Below are positions 1-11,556 of a stretch of DNA of 64,000 nt, one piece after another. The stretch spans positions 21,171,545-21,235,544 of the forward strand of contig NC_133108.1 of the NCBI RefSeq assembly GCF_022965805.1. Direction: 5' to 3'. How positions within the stretch are numbered: the first letter of the stretch is position 1; every line of letters starts with the position of its first letter. The position numbers and the translations under genes are program-made. The notes below the pieces were generated by a model, which had not been told where the DNA came from, searched no databases, and worked only from the letters and a program-made list of their open reading frames with translations. The DNA is from Primulina eburnea (lineage: Eukaryota; Streptophyta; Magnoliopsida; Lamiales; Gesneriaceae).

Positions 1-1986
1 ACAGCCTTGATTTGATACCACATACTGGGTTTATTTTATAATTTTGAACAGAATGATACTGATTGAATTGAGAGAATTGAAATATCAGTGAAATGATTTA
101 CTACCTAAAGAGTTAGATTTACATTTGATTACATGTTTCTCTATGAGATATTTCAGTTCTGTTATGGTTTAATAAATCCTGTGTTCAGAGATATTCGAAT
201 GATTTTGTGCAGTTTATCTATGATATTTTGATATACTCGAGGCATATTACTGAGTAAATCGAATATCTTATATTGAATGATTTGAAAGCTGGAAATTATT
301 ATATACCGGAACTGTTCATATGAATCTGATTTGAAACAGATTATATTCAGAATATGTGATATTCGAATGTGGTATATTGATTGAGATGAATACAGTTGGG
401 ATAGTGATCACTGACTGAGAAAGACACCGATATCGGAAATTTATATGTGCATGAGTATGGCAGATTAGTATATCCGATTGTTGTTTTGTAATTGCTTGAG
501 AATTGTATTGCTCAAAAACAGTATTTGAGACAGAGTATATTGTTTGGGGGACATTACATTCGAAGATCATATAGCAGCTGATCTAAAAACGTTGAAGATG
601 TAATCGGTTAGTCAGAATTTGTCAGTATTATCAGGAATTGGTTTATATCTGAATCTGAGCTGATATTGCTATTATTCTGAATCCGTATTCGATATCGATT
701 GTTACGAACCGTTGAGATTATATACAATTCAAGCCGAAACAGTGTTGATTTTGACACTTACAGCAGTTCAGAAGTGTAATCAGAATGTTCAAGACTTGAT
801 TTTGATAGTCAGAACAGTGTGTCAATCAGAATACCAGGTAGGTAATACTTTCCTTTATATAGTTAGCTGCTTTGTTTGTGTCAGATATTCCGAATTTGAA
901 ATGACAGGTATTGTCAAATGCACACAGTAGTAGATTCAATACTATTCTGGTAACAGAAATGTGTGATAATTCGAGTAGACAGTTTTAAAGTAAACAGATG
1001 AAATCAGTTATGTCAGAATTTGTATTGAAATGTCTAAATCGCTGACAGATTAAAGACGGAAAGATAAAAACCAGGGGAGTGGTTATACAAATTATTGATT
1101 CCTAAATAGAAATGGGAGTACATTGCTATGGATCTAGTGATTGAATTACCGAAATCTTGCCAAGATTGTATCAGTATGTAGTTATGAATGAACGATTGTT
1201 CAAATCTGTCTATGTTATATTGTACAAGATGATATACAAATATGACCAGACGATTGAGAGGTAGATCAGAAACGGGGGTCAGATCGTATTGAATGCCAAA
1301 ATTAATTATGTCAGACTGTGATTTTCGTTTGATTTTGTACTTTTGGCTGAGTGTATAAAATGATATTTCATCTATAATTTATAGATTGACGGATAGTCGG
1401 AGTGAACTATCCTGATACTGGAGGATATCCCGGAACTGTATTGCTGGATTTTAGCACTATTTGACATGATTAATTGTCGGTTATAAAATATCGTACAACG
1501 AGAGTTATCAGATGAGTATTGAAATGGCATCATTTGAGATGCTGTACAGTGAGAACTGTCAATTCCCGTTGTATGGGGGTTTATATCTCGATGATACTTG
1601 AAATCGAATCCGGTAGGATCAGAGATCTGATATCGAAAATGCGATGAAATCAGAAACAAATGAAGATAGCTTGAAAGTTGACATTATACAAGCCAACATC
1701 GGATGATGACTGTTGGTATTTGAAGCCGAAGGTTGAATATATCTTTGACTGGGATTAATAAAATTGGTAGCAGAGGCCAATATTGGATTCTTATGGAACT
1801 GTTGATTGGTATATACGGATGTTGTATAACCATTGTTCGGAAATTGATTCTATCACGAGTGATCTCATTGATATGAGTTTATTGAAGTTTATGTATATCT
1901 CCTTCTTGTATACGATTTGGGATCAGATATGATTATCTGTATTCCACGAATGGATTTCTTATGATTTCGGGGACGAAATCGAATCT
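1..1986 (+). pseudogene. Element A: decayed Ty3-type pol (RT to integrase)
   Basis: This is the 3' part of the internal region of element A, whose 5' half lies left of the window. No long frame is open. Around 165-245, words matching the RT 'GLTNAP...FIDDILVYS' region can be read through several breaks. At about 1490-1575 one frame reads YNESYQMSIEMASFE and then a tract ending in FPLY, matching the integrase C-terminal core of element C. Decay is by many substitutions, stops and deletions, so it encodes nothing usable. It runs straight into a polypurine tract and the 3' LTR, which fixes the + orientation. Confidence 0.75.
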
Positions 1987-2000
1987 TAGGAGGGGAGAAA
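1987..2000 (+). other. Polypurine tract of element A
   Basis: A purine run (core GGAGGGGAGAAA) directly precedes the LTR start TGTAAGGCCC, the normal position of the plus-strand primer in Ty3 elements. B, C, E and H have the same arrangement. Confidence 0.8.
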
Positions 2001-2169
2001 TGTAAGGCCCGAGAATTTGATTATCGTAATCTGAAATGATTTGAGTATAATTACCGTAATCTTAGGTTCATCTGAAATGATGTATTGATTAATCAAGGTA
2101 ATTATAGACAGGACAGAGTAGACTAGGAAAGACTAGAAAAGACGCAAATTAGGTGCGAGGGAGATGCCA

Positions 2170-2510
2170 TGCGTGCACATGCGCGATCTAGTGCGCACAC
2201 ATGCGCGGTGTCGGCAGAAGCCCGCGCGCATATGCGCGGCGTGAGGGCACGCATCTGCGCGAGGTGTACAGTAGCCTAGTGGAGTGCTCGGCGCATATGC
2301 GCGACGTGAACGGCGCATATGCGCGAGCTGGGCAGAGAGTTCGGCGCACATGCGCGGAGAAATGCGTGCATATGCGCGAGTGGGGAAGGCACGAGACAGT
2401 AGGTCTCGTGCATATGCGCAACTTGTGTTCACGCATATGCGCGAGCGGGCCGGTGGCATGGATAAGACTCCCGGCGCATATGCGCGGAATTGTGCGCTCA
2501 TATGCGCCAG
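2170..2510. repeat. Paired GCGCATATGCGC palindrome array (LTR A)
   Basis: Twelve imperfect copies of the 12-bp palindrome GCGCATATGCGC. Their central CAT falls at 2178, 2200, 2229, 2252, 2294, 2316, 2349, 2369, 2411, 2434, 2477 and 2499. They form six pairs with 20-23 bp inside each pair (22 in three of them). Variants are mostly C/T or G/A changes at CpG. The array lies just upstream of the TA-rich core promoter. The Arg/Ala/His/Met-rich frames that cross it in both directions are by-products of the repeat. Confidence 0.9.
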
Positions 2511-2552
2511 TCATGCAGAACAAGAACAAGCCATTTGGCCTCACCGTGCGAC

Positions 2553-2634
<82 letters not shown>

Positions 2635-2644
2635 ATATATATAT
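2553..2644 (+). promoter_or_regulatory. (TA)n tract, putative core promoter of LTR A
   Basis: About 90 bp of almost pure TA repeat, in the place where B has the short TATATATATATA box. I read it as an expanded TATA region of U3. The promoter role is inferred from position. Confidence 0.55.
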
Positions 2645-3610
2645 ACGTTAGCAATGTTAATTCTCAGAAAAGGAAACGAATAGCTGGGGAAAAGCTTTAA
2701 AACTTCTTCGACACTTATTTTGTGATTTACGAGCAAACCGTCTGTTTGATTTTGAATCCGACTTCAGTACTGTATTCCTTTCGACGCAGGCTACAACTGG
2801 ACGTAAGTTTTGTTACGTTTAGACATGATTTGAAATTATGATATTTTCATAATCGAATATGAATCATATATAGTGTTTCTGATACAGTAGACATCGTATA
2901 TTTGAAGTCAGAATGAAGAACATATTGTTTATGTAATTGTTATGATTTTCGGAGTCGATTTAATTGAGATTTGATATCAGATTTGTAATATCGTTGAGAT
3001 TATGAGTTATATCAATATTGATTTTGAGTTCTGGTATTATATCTATGATGTTGGAATTGACGGGGTTATCGAGATTTTATTATTATGCCGTCGAAACATC
3101 TGTAAATTTATATTGATCAGATTCAGCAGTGACTTTGATTATATCGGGATATTATCGATATGGATTAAATTGTATATGATCCGATATTGATCAGTTTATG
3201 TTTTGATTTGAGTATTGATCAGAACTGGTTCTGAATTGAGTTATATATTGATATTGTGTCTGTTCGGTATTGTTATTACCAGATCGAGAATGGACAGGGT
3301 TGAATTCAGGACTTCGTCTTCGTTAGAGCGGGAAGATAAAGGTATAAGTCGATGTGTATTGGGAGATCGACTTGAGTCGGTTTAGACTTGAGTTTCCCTA
3401 AATCACATACTTTATTTTATTGCTTGTATTTGATTGATATACTTGTTTTCTTGATATATAGATAGCAGGTATCCGATTACTTGTTCTCTTGATATATATA
3501 CAGCAGGTATTAGTCGAGTAATCTGATGACAGAAGTGCCTCATAGTGGTGGGATCGCCACGGGCACATTGCACGATGTCATGAGATATTGTATTTGCGGT
3601 AGTGCCATAG

Positions 3611-3889
3611 TCTGTCACCGGATAATTGGCTTTCGATGTGGATAGAATTATAGCTCCTTCTATTACTGGTGATCGGTACTGTATCGATGTGAATAGAATT
3701 ATAACTTCTTCTATTACTGTTGATCGATGTCATATCGATGTGGATAGAATCGAAGTTTATTTTATTACTGGTGATCGATACTATACCGATGTGGATAGAA
3801 ACAGAGCCACTTCTATTACTGGTGATCGATGCTATATCGAGGTGTTTAGAATTGGAGTCTTTTCTATTACTGTTGGTCGATATTTAATG
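3611..3889 (+). repeat. 51-bp tandem repeats in LTR A
   Basis: About five copies with the word ATTACTG recurring at exact 51-bp steps (3662, 3713, 3764, 3815, 3866). Each unit contains TGATCGAT and CGATGTGGATAGAA. Because 51 is a multiple of 3, a repetitive open frame exists across it, but nothing suggests it is a gene. B has an unrelated 20-bp array at the equivalent place. Confidence 0.85.
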
Positions 3890-4395
3890 CCAATGTCTGC
3901 AAACTGGGATCCCTAGGCAAGGATTGAGTCTAGTCTGAGCCGTGGAGTCACGAGCATTGTCGACACTTTGATATTGATTATGTTTCAGCTTTTGATACAT
4001 AATCCTGTTATGTGTCCACGCTTTTATGATTGCATGTTTCGTTGATTTATACTGGGATTATATTCTCACCGGAATTATCCGGCTGTTGTTTTGTTTGTAT
4101 GTGTACATGACAACAGATGGGACAGGTTCAGGGTCAAGAAGAGAACGAGGCTGGACTAGATAGCGTGGAGATCCGGGCTTTGAAGCATCTTAGGATTCAG
4201 CACGAATATGTAGTTGAACCTAGTTGAATTCTTGTAGATAACACAGGATTGTCTGTTTATGTTTAATATGTAATTTGAAGTAAATTACATTACGTTTCCG
4301 CTTTGCATTTAAAAAAAAAAATTAGACCCTGTTTTATAATTGATTTATTAGTCCCAAAGATGATTAAGAACTTGATTAGCGTCCGGGTCCCCACA

Positions 4396-6047
4396 CATGG
4401 AATCCCCTATATATATCCTCTCTCATTTTCAATCCACAATCAAACAACCAACCGAGAGAAAAGAAAAAAAAAGAAGAGGGAAGAAGAAAGGAAGGGGGAA
4501 AAGAGAGAAAAAAATAGAAAAAAAATCTATAACTTTTTCCGAAAAATTCCAATAAATCACCAACTATTCACCTCATGTCTGAAAGCAATGTAGCACTGGA
4601 GGTGATATAAAAGGAGCGATCAAGAACTAGAAATTCAAATCAAGATATTCCGAAAAACGGTAACGGAATCCCGTTTCAAGCTAGGTATTTTTCGCTCATC
4701 GTTCTTGTAGCTACACACCAAACTAGAGGTTGACTTGAACAAAAAAGTTGTACCCCTTGTTGCTTAGATAAGGTACATACCATCCGTCGTCCCAAAATAT
4801 TGACGGAACTAACATTTTCGGAATGTCGGAGTACCTTAGTTCTTCATAACACGATATTTAAATTTGGTATTGATCGGCTAGGAATTTGAAAATACTTTCA
4901 ACAAAAGAATTAAAGATCTTTAAAAGTTACGTAAGCTGGAAAAAACCCGGCTGCGGGTGGCCGCCGGAAGGCCAGTCACGCGCTCGAACCGTCGGCGCGA
5001 ATACCTCACGTGCCACCGTATCGCCGTTTCTCCGGTGGCCGAACTTTCCTGGTGATGTTTCCAAATTTTTGGCCGACTTTCGTATTGTTTAGAGATATAT
5101 TTTAATTAATATGAATTCTTCAAACTTAAATAAAATCAACCGGGTTAAATTTTGAACAAAAATAATCTTGAAATGATCAGCTATTACTTAAAAACTCTAA
5201 TATATAAATATCATTCATAATATATTTTAGGACTTGCTCCAGCAACTCGGATTATTAATCAAGCCTAAAATTGTAAGTTATCAGGTGAGGAAATTACTAT
5301 TCATTCTTTTATTAAATCCTTTGGCATTTGGCCTGAAAATTTCAATAGCATTTATTTAATGTTCAAATATAATTCCCAATTCATTTCGATTACTGATATA
5401 TTTTTTTTGCATATTTATGAACGGATTGATATATCATTAATGAATGGAGTCATGGACAATGGATTTCGGCCCGTAAATTGAGTCCAATTAACAACGGGTG
5501 AAAAGTCCTGGGTATATGGTTCATTTGAACAACGCACACCGAATATTTTGGTCCGGAGAATGGTTCACCCGGCTCGTAAAAATGATCTTCTATGTGCTCA
5601 GTTAGAGCCACCAATGTTAATTTATGAAATTTTCATTTATCTACTATTCTTAGTAATTTTAACATTTCATAGCGTTCATAACATCTAATTTGTTATGCCT
5701 ATTACTTCAGGCATAATTATTATGAAGCGCTATTTTAACTTATTTAAAATCTATATACTAATTTAAACTCACTAAATCCTCAAAGACTTAACCCTCTGTT
5801 TCTTTTCGTCTATTATAATTTTCAGACACAAGAACCTCAGAATTGGAACAGGAGGAAAATAACTGAAGCTGAAATAAGAGCATTTGAAAGTTTTGATGAT
5901 CTGTTTATAAATAAATGTTAAACTTCCGCTGTAAAATAATTGTATATATTTTAAATAAGAATGTAAATATTTTTCTTTTAATAATAGTAGAAAATATTTA
6001 AATTTTTATCTACAAATTTTTTTTTCTAATTCTAAATATTAAAGATA
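4396..6047 (+). other. Unassigned non-coding sequence with promoter- and intron-like signals
   Basis: This is the sequence into which A inserted, and no coding frame is convincing. A TATATATATCC box at about 4409 is followed by a CT-rich then GA-rich leader-like stretch. A GC-rich block with CCGCCGG words sits at 4950-5040. At about 5227-5290 a TTTTAG acceptor-like site precedes a short block and a GTAAGTTATCAG site. At 5810-5920 a pyrimidine tract plus TTTTCAG precedes an exon-like block ending in TAA. It may be part of a large LTR or a non-coding transcript unit. Confidence 0.4.
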
Positions 6048-6239
6048 TCAGTTCAATAAATAAATATTATAGAAAATGTGATACTTAGTAAGGGAATAAT
6101 TATGAATTCCTAAACCGGGCGCCACACCATTTCCCAATCTTAGAAATGTCTCGTCATCTCTAAGTCTCCTACTTCTTGCCATCACTTGAAAATCATTGAA
6201 TAGATAAGAAACACATCCGATATCTAATTCCCAAGACAA
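6048..6239 (-). pseudogene. Short Ty1/copia polyprotein scrap
   Basis: A 63-codon frame contains MARSRRLRDDETFLRLGNG. This resembles the 'SRRL..GE/D..LR(V/M)GNGA' stretch between protease and integrase in plant Ty1/copia polyproteins. Nothing recognisable flanks it and it has no element ends, so it is a fragment at most. The match is from family knowledge only. Confidence 0.35.
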
Positions 6240-6244
6240 ATAAT

Positions 6245-7090
6245 TAATTGGGACATATTAACCTAAACCGTCACTAATTAGCGACGATTTAGAATAATAA
6301 CGTCACTAATTAGCGACAGTTTAGTCATAATCCGTCGCTAATATTTTAAGTAAAATAATTTTTTTTTTACGCATATTCTTGAACATCCACAGCCGTCCAC
6401 ACATGAGTCAACAAATTAGGATTCTCTTTAACATGCTCAATAGCAATTTCTAGCAAATCGTCGTAGCAAGAATTCATAATCTTAAATAAAAATTAAAAAT
6501 TTACCAAGAATTGAAACAAAAAAACTTACCTTAAATAAAAACTAAAATCGTAGCAGAGAGGAAAATGTAATGTAGATGTGGAAGGAAATGGACTGAAAAT
6601 GCGAGTATTTATAGACAATTTGCGGCGGCTTTTGGTATAACTGTCGCTATTGGCAACGGTTTTACATTAGCGACTGTGTTTATTTAACCGTCGCAAATAG
6701 AGACAGTTGTTTAACCATTGCCGATTTAAATTAGTGATGGTTACAATCCGTTACCGATTTAAAATAGCAATGGATACAAACCGTCGCTATTGTTTCTCAA
6801 AAAAAATGCGATAATCCACAATGGCTCACTAAATTCATTGTCTTTTCTCTAAAAAAAACATGCTAATAGACAACGGTTCACTAAAACTGTTGTCATTTCT
6901 CCAAAAAAACACGCGAATCCACAACGGTTTTAGAAAATCGATGTCATTTGTAAAAAAAAATGACGTCAATCCACAATGGTTTTAGAAAACCGTTATCGTT
7001 TGTTCAAAAAAAACACGTCAATCCACAACGGTTTTATAAAACTGTTGTCGTTTGTCCAAAAAACACGCCAATAGACAACAATTTATAAAA
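6245..7090. mobile_element. CACTA-like (En/Spm) subterminal repeat remnant
   Basis: The stretch opens with CCGTCACTAATTAGCGACG-type inverted words. It ends in about six diverged units, roughly 50-60 bp apart from about 6815 to 7080. Each unit has a hairpin-like ACAACGGTTTTAGAAAACCGTTGT-type core followed by an A-run and a CACGCCAAT-like word. This layout is typical of CACTA transposon subterminal regions. I could not find CACTA termini, a TSD or a transposase, so it is a remnant or a truncated non-autonomous copy. Confidence 0.5.
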
Positions 7091-7401
7091 ATACTAACTC
7101 AATTAAAATGCTAACTCAATTAACATGTTAATTAAAATACTACCCATACTAATCTTTAATAAAATACACTAATTTAAAATAAAATGCACAAGTGTTAAAT
7201 CTTTAAAAGTTTAAAATCATAAAAATCACCTAGTAGATAAATTAGGATTTAAACTTGCTAAACTTAATAAATCATTTAAAAAGCCACTTTCTTGACTTGA
7301 AATAAAATACCTCATTTTTCAAATCGCCCAAATCTTCGCGGGTCTCATTTCCTGATCTCGTGTCGAATAATCGCCTGAAACATAAACTAAAGAAAAAATT
7401 T
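7091..7401. other. AT-rich flank of element F
   Basis: Non-coding AT-rich DNA of unknown class. Its last bases, AATTT, are one half of the probable TSD of F. It should continue at 42694. No repeat or gene was recognised. Confidence 0.5.
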
Positions 7402-8974
7402 TGTTGGGATCGGTTAAGGGCTAAATCGTTGAGCTACAATAACTCGGTTCTTGAAATATTGAACACCGATGAATTAAATCGATTTTGGTTTTCAAATCAA
7501 GCGGAAGACACTCGTAATAATCCTTCGTAGAAACCGATTAAATATTTTGTAAAACATTTAAAATATATGCAAGTTGAATGTGCCAAAATATTTTTGTTGA
7601 AGCATTTTATCAAACATTTGGTATGCAATATTTTGGTATTTGAAGAACACATAAAATGCTTCAACAATGATTCTTTAAAAACATTGGAAATGAACAATAA
7701 TGCAATAAAAAAATAGACACGAATTTGTTTATGGATGTTCGAAGACTTCAAATGCTCCTACGTCACCCTTTCTTCTCCTTGAGAAGGATTCACTAGAAGA
7801 CTTTGATTTATACAACTCTTTGTACAAACCCACTCCAGAAGGGCAGCACCCAACTACAACTCCTAGCACTCAAGATTATAGGCAGAACTCCTTGCACTCA
7901 AGATTATAGACAGCACCTCACAATCAGCATATTGTTTAATGTCTCATATGCAAAGACTACAAACACATTGTTTTACGTATTTGTGTAAAGACTCACTCAA
8001 CTAATATTTGAAGGTAAAATCTCTTGTATATTTGTCAGTGATTGTGTATGAGGAATTTATCCTTTCCGTACAACTCAAATGTATCCTCACACAAGGGCTT
8101 GTACTCTCAACTAGTTGATTTCTTCGTGATAACTGCCCATGCTTTGAATCATCTTCAAAATCTCTTGTTTGATCTTCTAGATGTTGTATTTATAGGCCCC
8201 AACAATGATATATACGTTATATACAAGAATATGACCATTTGGAAAGTTTCTGTATTGTTTATGAAATTGCAACGGTCAAATTCGCCTTGTTGGAAATTTT
8301 CCGGACTGGTCAACTCAACTAGTCGTTCTGTTCAACTGGTCAGCAGCTGGTTCAGTTCAGTTTAGTTCAGTTGCTGGTTTGGTTCAATTCAACTGGTTCA
8401 GTTGATCAGCAGCTGGTTCAGTTCAGTTTCAGCTGGTCAGCTGATGTTCAGTTCAGTTCAGCTAGTCAGCTGCTGGTTCAGTTGAGTTTCAGCTGGTGTG
8501 CTGAAATCAGCTAGGATGATTTCAGTTTGTGCAAAACCAGTAGATTCATCATCATTTATCAGAATCTTAGGCTTTGATTCAGACTTTAACATCTCAAGAT
8601 GATTTTTAGAACATAGTTTTAGCTTTCCAACGCATATTGAATCCCTTGATTCCAATATCCGAGCTGAAAGATATGACCAAAATACCGCAACTGCTCATAC
8701 CCAACTGATTGCTGTTTTCGTGCAATCAGTTCGGTAATTAAGTGATCGGGTAGACCTTGATAACATCCAAATTTGCCCAACTGACATGAAATACGACTTG
8801 TTGCAAATTGAGGTTTTTGATCATATTAGTTGGCGAATTGTCATTTGGATAAATCCAGTTGAGAGATATCATCAAAATACCAAAGCTTGCCAGAAATTCA
8901 GTTTGTGCAGAATTCAGTTTCAGTTTGCTTCTTATATTTATAACTTCACACTTGAGTAAATATGTTAGAAACGC
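7402..8974 (-). repeat. F 3' LTR, main segment
   Basis: Starts TGTTGGGATCGGTTAAGG on + and aligns with the right LTR from 25989. The reverse of TATAAATA at 8187-8194 is a good TATA box for minus-strand transcription. Imperfect repeats of GGTTCAGTT/CAGCTGGT words fill 8320-8510. The segment is cut at 8974 by solo LTR G and resumes at 9979-10005 and 25421-25450. Confidence 0.8.
8187..8194 (-). promoter_or_regulatory. TATA box of F 3' LTR
   Basis: TATAAATA on the minus strand within GCCTATAAATACAAC. The same site is kept in the other F LTR (26671-26678), in solo LTR G (9570-9577) and as TATAAATA in the K LTR. Confidence 0.65.
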
Positions 8975-9973
8975 TGATAGGATCGGTTAAAGATGGAAAA
9001 GTATTTAGAAGGGGGGGTTGAATAAACACTTACAATTTTCAAAAACTTTTCGACTGATGAGTCAGTTTAGTGATAAACTGATACTTGAGAATCTTGTAAG
9101 TCAATATCAATCAGTTAACAAGTAGTGTGCGGAAAGAAACTGACTGATAGATAGAATATAAGGAAAATAAGAAAACACAAGATTTTATGGATTTTTGGAG
9201 ATTTCAAACAATTCTACGCACCCCTTCTATCTCAAGGATAGGATATACACTAAAAGACTTTGATAGATACAAACGGTTGTACAGACCCACTTCAGTCTTG
9301 GACATAACAATGCCAAACTAAAAATCTTAGTTACAAACTTGTTTACAGTGCTCAATATAACTGAAATAATCTAACACAATTGATCTCTTCGAGATCGAGT
9401 ATTACAGTTTATGTTGAAAGCTCTAAGTATATCCTGAAAGCTATGAATGTATACAATAAGTGTGAGATTTTATGTTTTTAAGGATTTCAGCAGAGTAACT
9501 AAATAGATAGTTGTTCAGAGTTCAATGATTCAAGAATTCAAGAGTAGTTCTTCATTTGCTCTTCTCTGCTATTTATAGGCTTTCCTCCAACGGTAGTATT
9601 AAATACTATTTGAACCTTTCTATCTGTTGCTTGCCACGTCAACATTCTTCTGACAGTCGTACACTACAGCTTTTCTGAAATGCTACGATACCACTACTTG
9701 TTGCAGTAAAATTTTGTCGGTTGAATGTCTCTTTCCTTAACTGAACGTGTACAGCTGAGGGATCAGCTGATTGAATGTGCTCACAAGTGTTTGTAGTAAC
9801 TGATAAGTCAATTGTCTACGTAGTTTAGTTGCTGGTTCAGTTGCCTTTGAAAATCTGCGTATTATCCTTCAGTTATTGGCAACCGATAGTTTTCAAATTT
9901 TAGATCAGTTATCATTCTTTTAGATCAGTTTAGACACTCAGTTTTTCAAACATCCGAAACATAGTTTCCAACA
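8975..9973 (-). mobile_element. Solo LTR G
   Basis: A 999-bp LTR with no internal region. On the minus strand it runs from TGTTGGAAAC to GATCCTATCA. It is flanked by AACGC (8970-8974) and AACAC (9974-9978), a TSD with one C/T-type change at a CpG. Removing it restores F's LTR sequence as seen at about 42630. It is related to the K LTR. A solo LTR arises by recombination between the two LTRs of a full element. Confidence 0.82.
9570..9577 (-). promoter_or_regulatory. TATA box of solo LTR G
   Basis: TATAAATA on the minus strand, placed as in the related F and K LTRs. Confidence 0.55.
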
Positions 9974-10169
9974 AACACAATAGTAAGTTTTTTTAACATC
10001 AAAATTGTAAGGCCCGAGAATTTGATTACCGTAATCTGAAATGATTTGGGTATAATTACCGTAATCTTAGATTAATCTGGAAATATTTCTTGATTGATTG
10101 AAGTGATTATAGACGGAACGGAGTGGACCGGGAAAGACGAAAACAGACACGGAATATATGTGCGAGGGT

Positions 10170-10460
10170 GTGCATTTGCGCACATGCGCGGCGTGTAAGC
10201 ACGCACATGCGCAGATTGTCCAGAACCTCTCGCGCATATGCGCGAGACAGGGCGCGCATATGCGCGAGGTAGGTGAAATGCCGAGGAAGAACTCCAGAGA
10301 GCTCGGCGCATATGCGCGATGTAGATGGCGCACATGCGCGTGAAGGGCAGGAGGTTTGGCGCATATGAGCGAGATTGACGGCGCATATGCGCGAGAAGAA
10401 AGAATGCCGGGCCGAACCTTCGGCGCATATGCGCGGTGCTGAGCGCGCATATGCGCCAGT
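10170..10460. repeat. Paired GCGCATATGCGC palindrome array (B 5' LTR)
   Basis: Ten copies with CAT at 10183, 10206, 10235, 10257, 10309, 10333, 10362, 10384, 10426 and 10448. Within-pair spacing is 23, 22, 24, 22 and 22 bp. The array ends about 50 bp before the TATA run. Confidence 0.92.
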
Positions 10461-10507
10461 AATGCAGAATGAAAGGGAGCCACTTGGCTTGTTGCATGTT
10501 ACGTGTA

Positions 10508-10523
10508 TGTATATATATATATA
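10508..10523 (+). promoter_or_regulatory. TATA box of B 5' LTR
   Basis: TATATATATATATA preceded by the conserved context GGGAGCCACTTGGCTTG and GCATG. H has the same context although its upstream array differs. Transcription probably starts about 30 bp downstream. Confidence 0.6.
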
Positions 10524-11226
10524 CACAACCGAGATTCTTCAGAAAAAGGGAAAAAAAACGAAGGCTGAGGAAAGAATTGTTTTCAATTTTGGATTTTGAT
10601 TTACGATCAATCCGCCGTCCGATTTTGAATCCGACTTCGGTATCGAATTCTTATCAAAGTAGGCTACGACTTGACGTAAGTTTTGCTACGTTTGAATATG
10701 ATTTGAAAATATGGTATTGTCAGAATCTGATATGATTCATATATGATGTTCTTGGCATGTTAGACATCGTATAATCGAAACCGGATTGAAGAATAAATAC
10801 CATATGGAATTATTATGAATTTTTGAAATTAAATTGATATCAGAATTGTGTAATTATCGATTATGAGACGTGAGAATTAATATCTGATTGATATGGTATT
10901 GCTGGGTATATGGAGATTATACCGTTATGCCGTCAATATTGAATTAGATTGAGTATTGTGCAGAACAGATTGAATTGGAGTAATGTATTGATATTATACT
11001 CCTCGATATTGTCATGTCAGATTGAGTATTGACAGGCTTTGAGTTCGAGACTTCGACAGGGTCAGAGTATCAGAAAGAAATGTATAAATTAATGTTGTGT
11101 TGGGATTGCACAACTCGAGGAAGGTTTGACTCGAGTTTCCCTAAATCACATACTTAGTTTATTACATTGATTCTTGTAATTGATGAGATTGATGTTGCTT
11201 GTCTATTGATTTATAACCACTGTATG

Positions 11227-11556
11227 TAATGACTGCTGATTCGCTAGTCATTGATTGATTTGCTTAGATACTGACTGCATGTATTGATTACTGAGTCGTT
11301 GAGTCATAGGCTGATTCGCCTAGTCACCGGCTGATTCGTCGGGTTATTGACTGATTCGTCTTATTATAGGCTGATTCGCCTAGTCACCGGCTGATTCGTC
11401 TGGTGATTGACTGATTCGTCTAAACTTAAGCTGATTCGCTTAATTACAGGCTGAGTTGTCTGATTATTGGCTGATTCGCCTAATTACCGGCTGATTCGTC
11501 GGGTTATTGACTGAGTCGTCAATTCTGCGGCTGATTCGCCCAGACACTGGATATAT
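11227..11556 (+). repeat. 20-bp tandem array in LTR B
   Basis: About twelve or more units of the type GGCTGATTCGCCTAGTCACC, with CTGATTCG recurring every 20 bp. It sits downstream of the promoter in the transcribed part of the LTR. The second LTR has the same array at about 24440-24770. A has a 51-bp array and C none in this position. Confidence 0.85.

Larger units (their letters stand above)
2001..4395 (+). mobile_element. 3' LTR of element A (Ty3 chromovirus type)
   Basis: A 2395-bp LTR that begins TGTAAGGCCCGAGAATTTGA and ends GGGTCCCCACA, the same termini as the B LTRs. The 5 bp after it are CATGG, one half of a TSD whose other half is outside the window. In order it holds a U3 palindrome array, a long TA run acting as TATA box, a GTAAGT donor-like site, a 51-bp tandem array, and an A-rich tract near the 3' end. 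It is the longest of the LTRs here, partly because of the 51-bp array and the long TA run. Confidence 0.88.

Noticed and set aside
2560..2644. Transcription terminator or recombination site at the TA palindromes
   Set aside because: A simple TA microsatellite expansion at the TATA-box position explains it.
2133..2736. Several overlapping Arg/Ala/His/Met-rich frames on both strands (also at 10067-10526, 15765-16230, 17849-18425, 23488-23973 and 51230-51730)
   Set aside because: They are translations of the palindrome array, open in many frames at once because the repeat lacks stop codons. No start context or conserved domain.
3626..3916. Repetitive 96-codon frame with SITGDR repeats
   Set aside because: A product of the 51-bp tandem repeat inside an LTR.
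8975..9973. Insertion starting at TGTTAG (8963) instead of TGATAGG (8975)
   Set aside because: Only the 8975 start gives a TG...CA element, a matching TSD and restoration of the F LTR sequence.
10170..10460. CRISPR-like array of regularly spaced palindromes
   Set aside because: The repeats are 12 bp, lie within LTRs with matching copies and TSDs, alternate short and long spacing, and belong to a plant genome.
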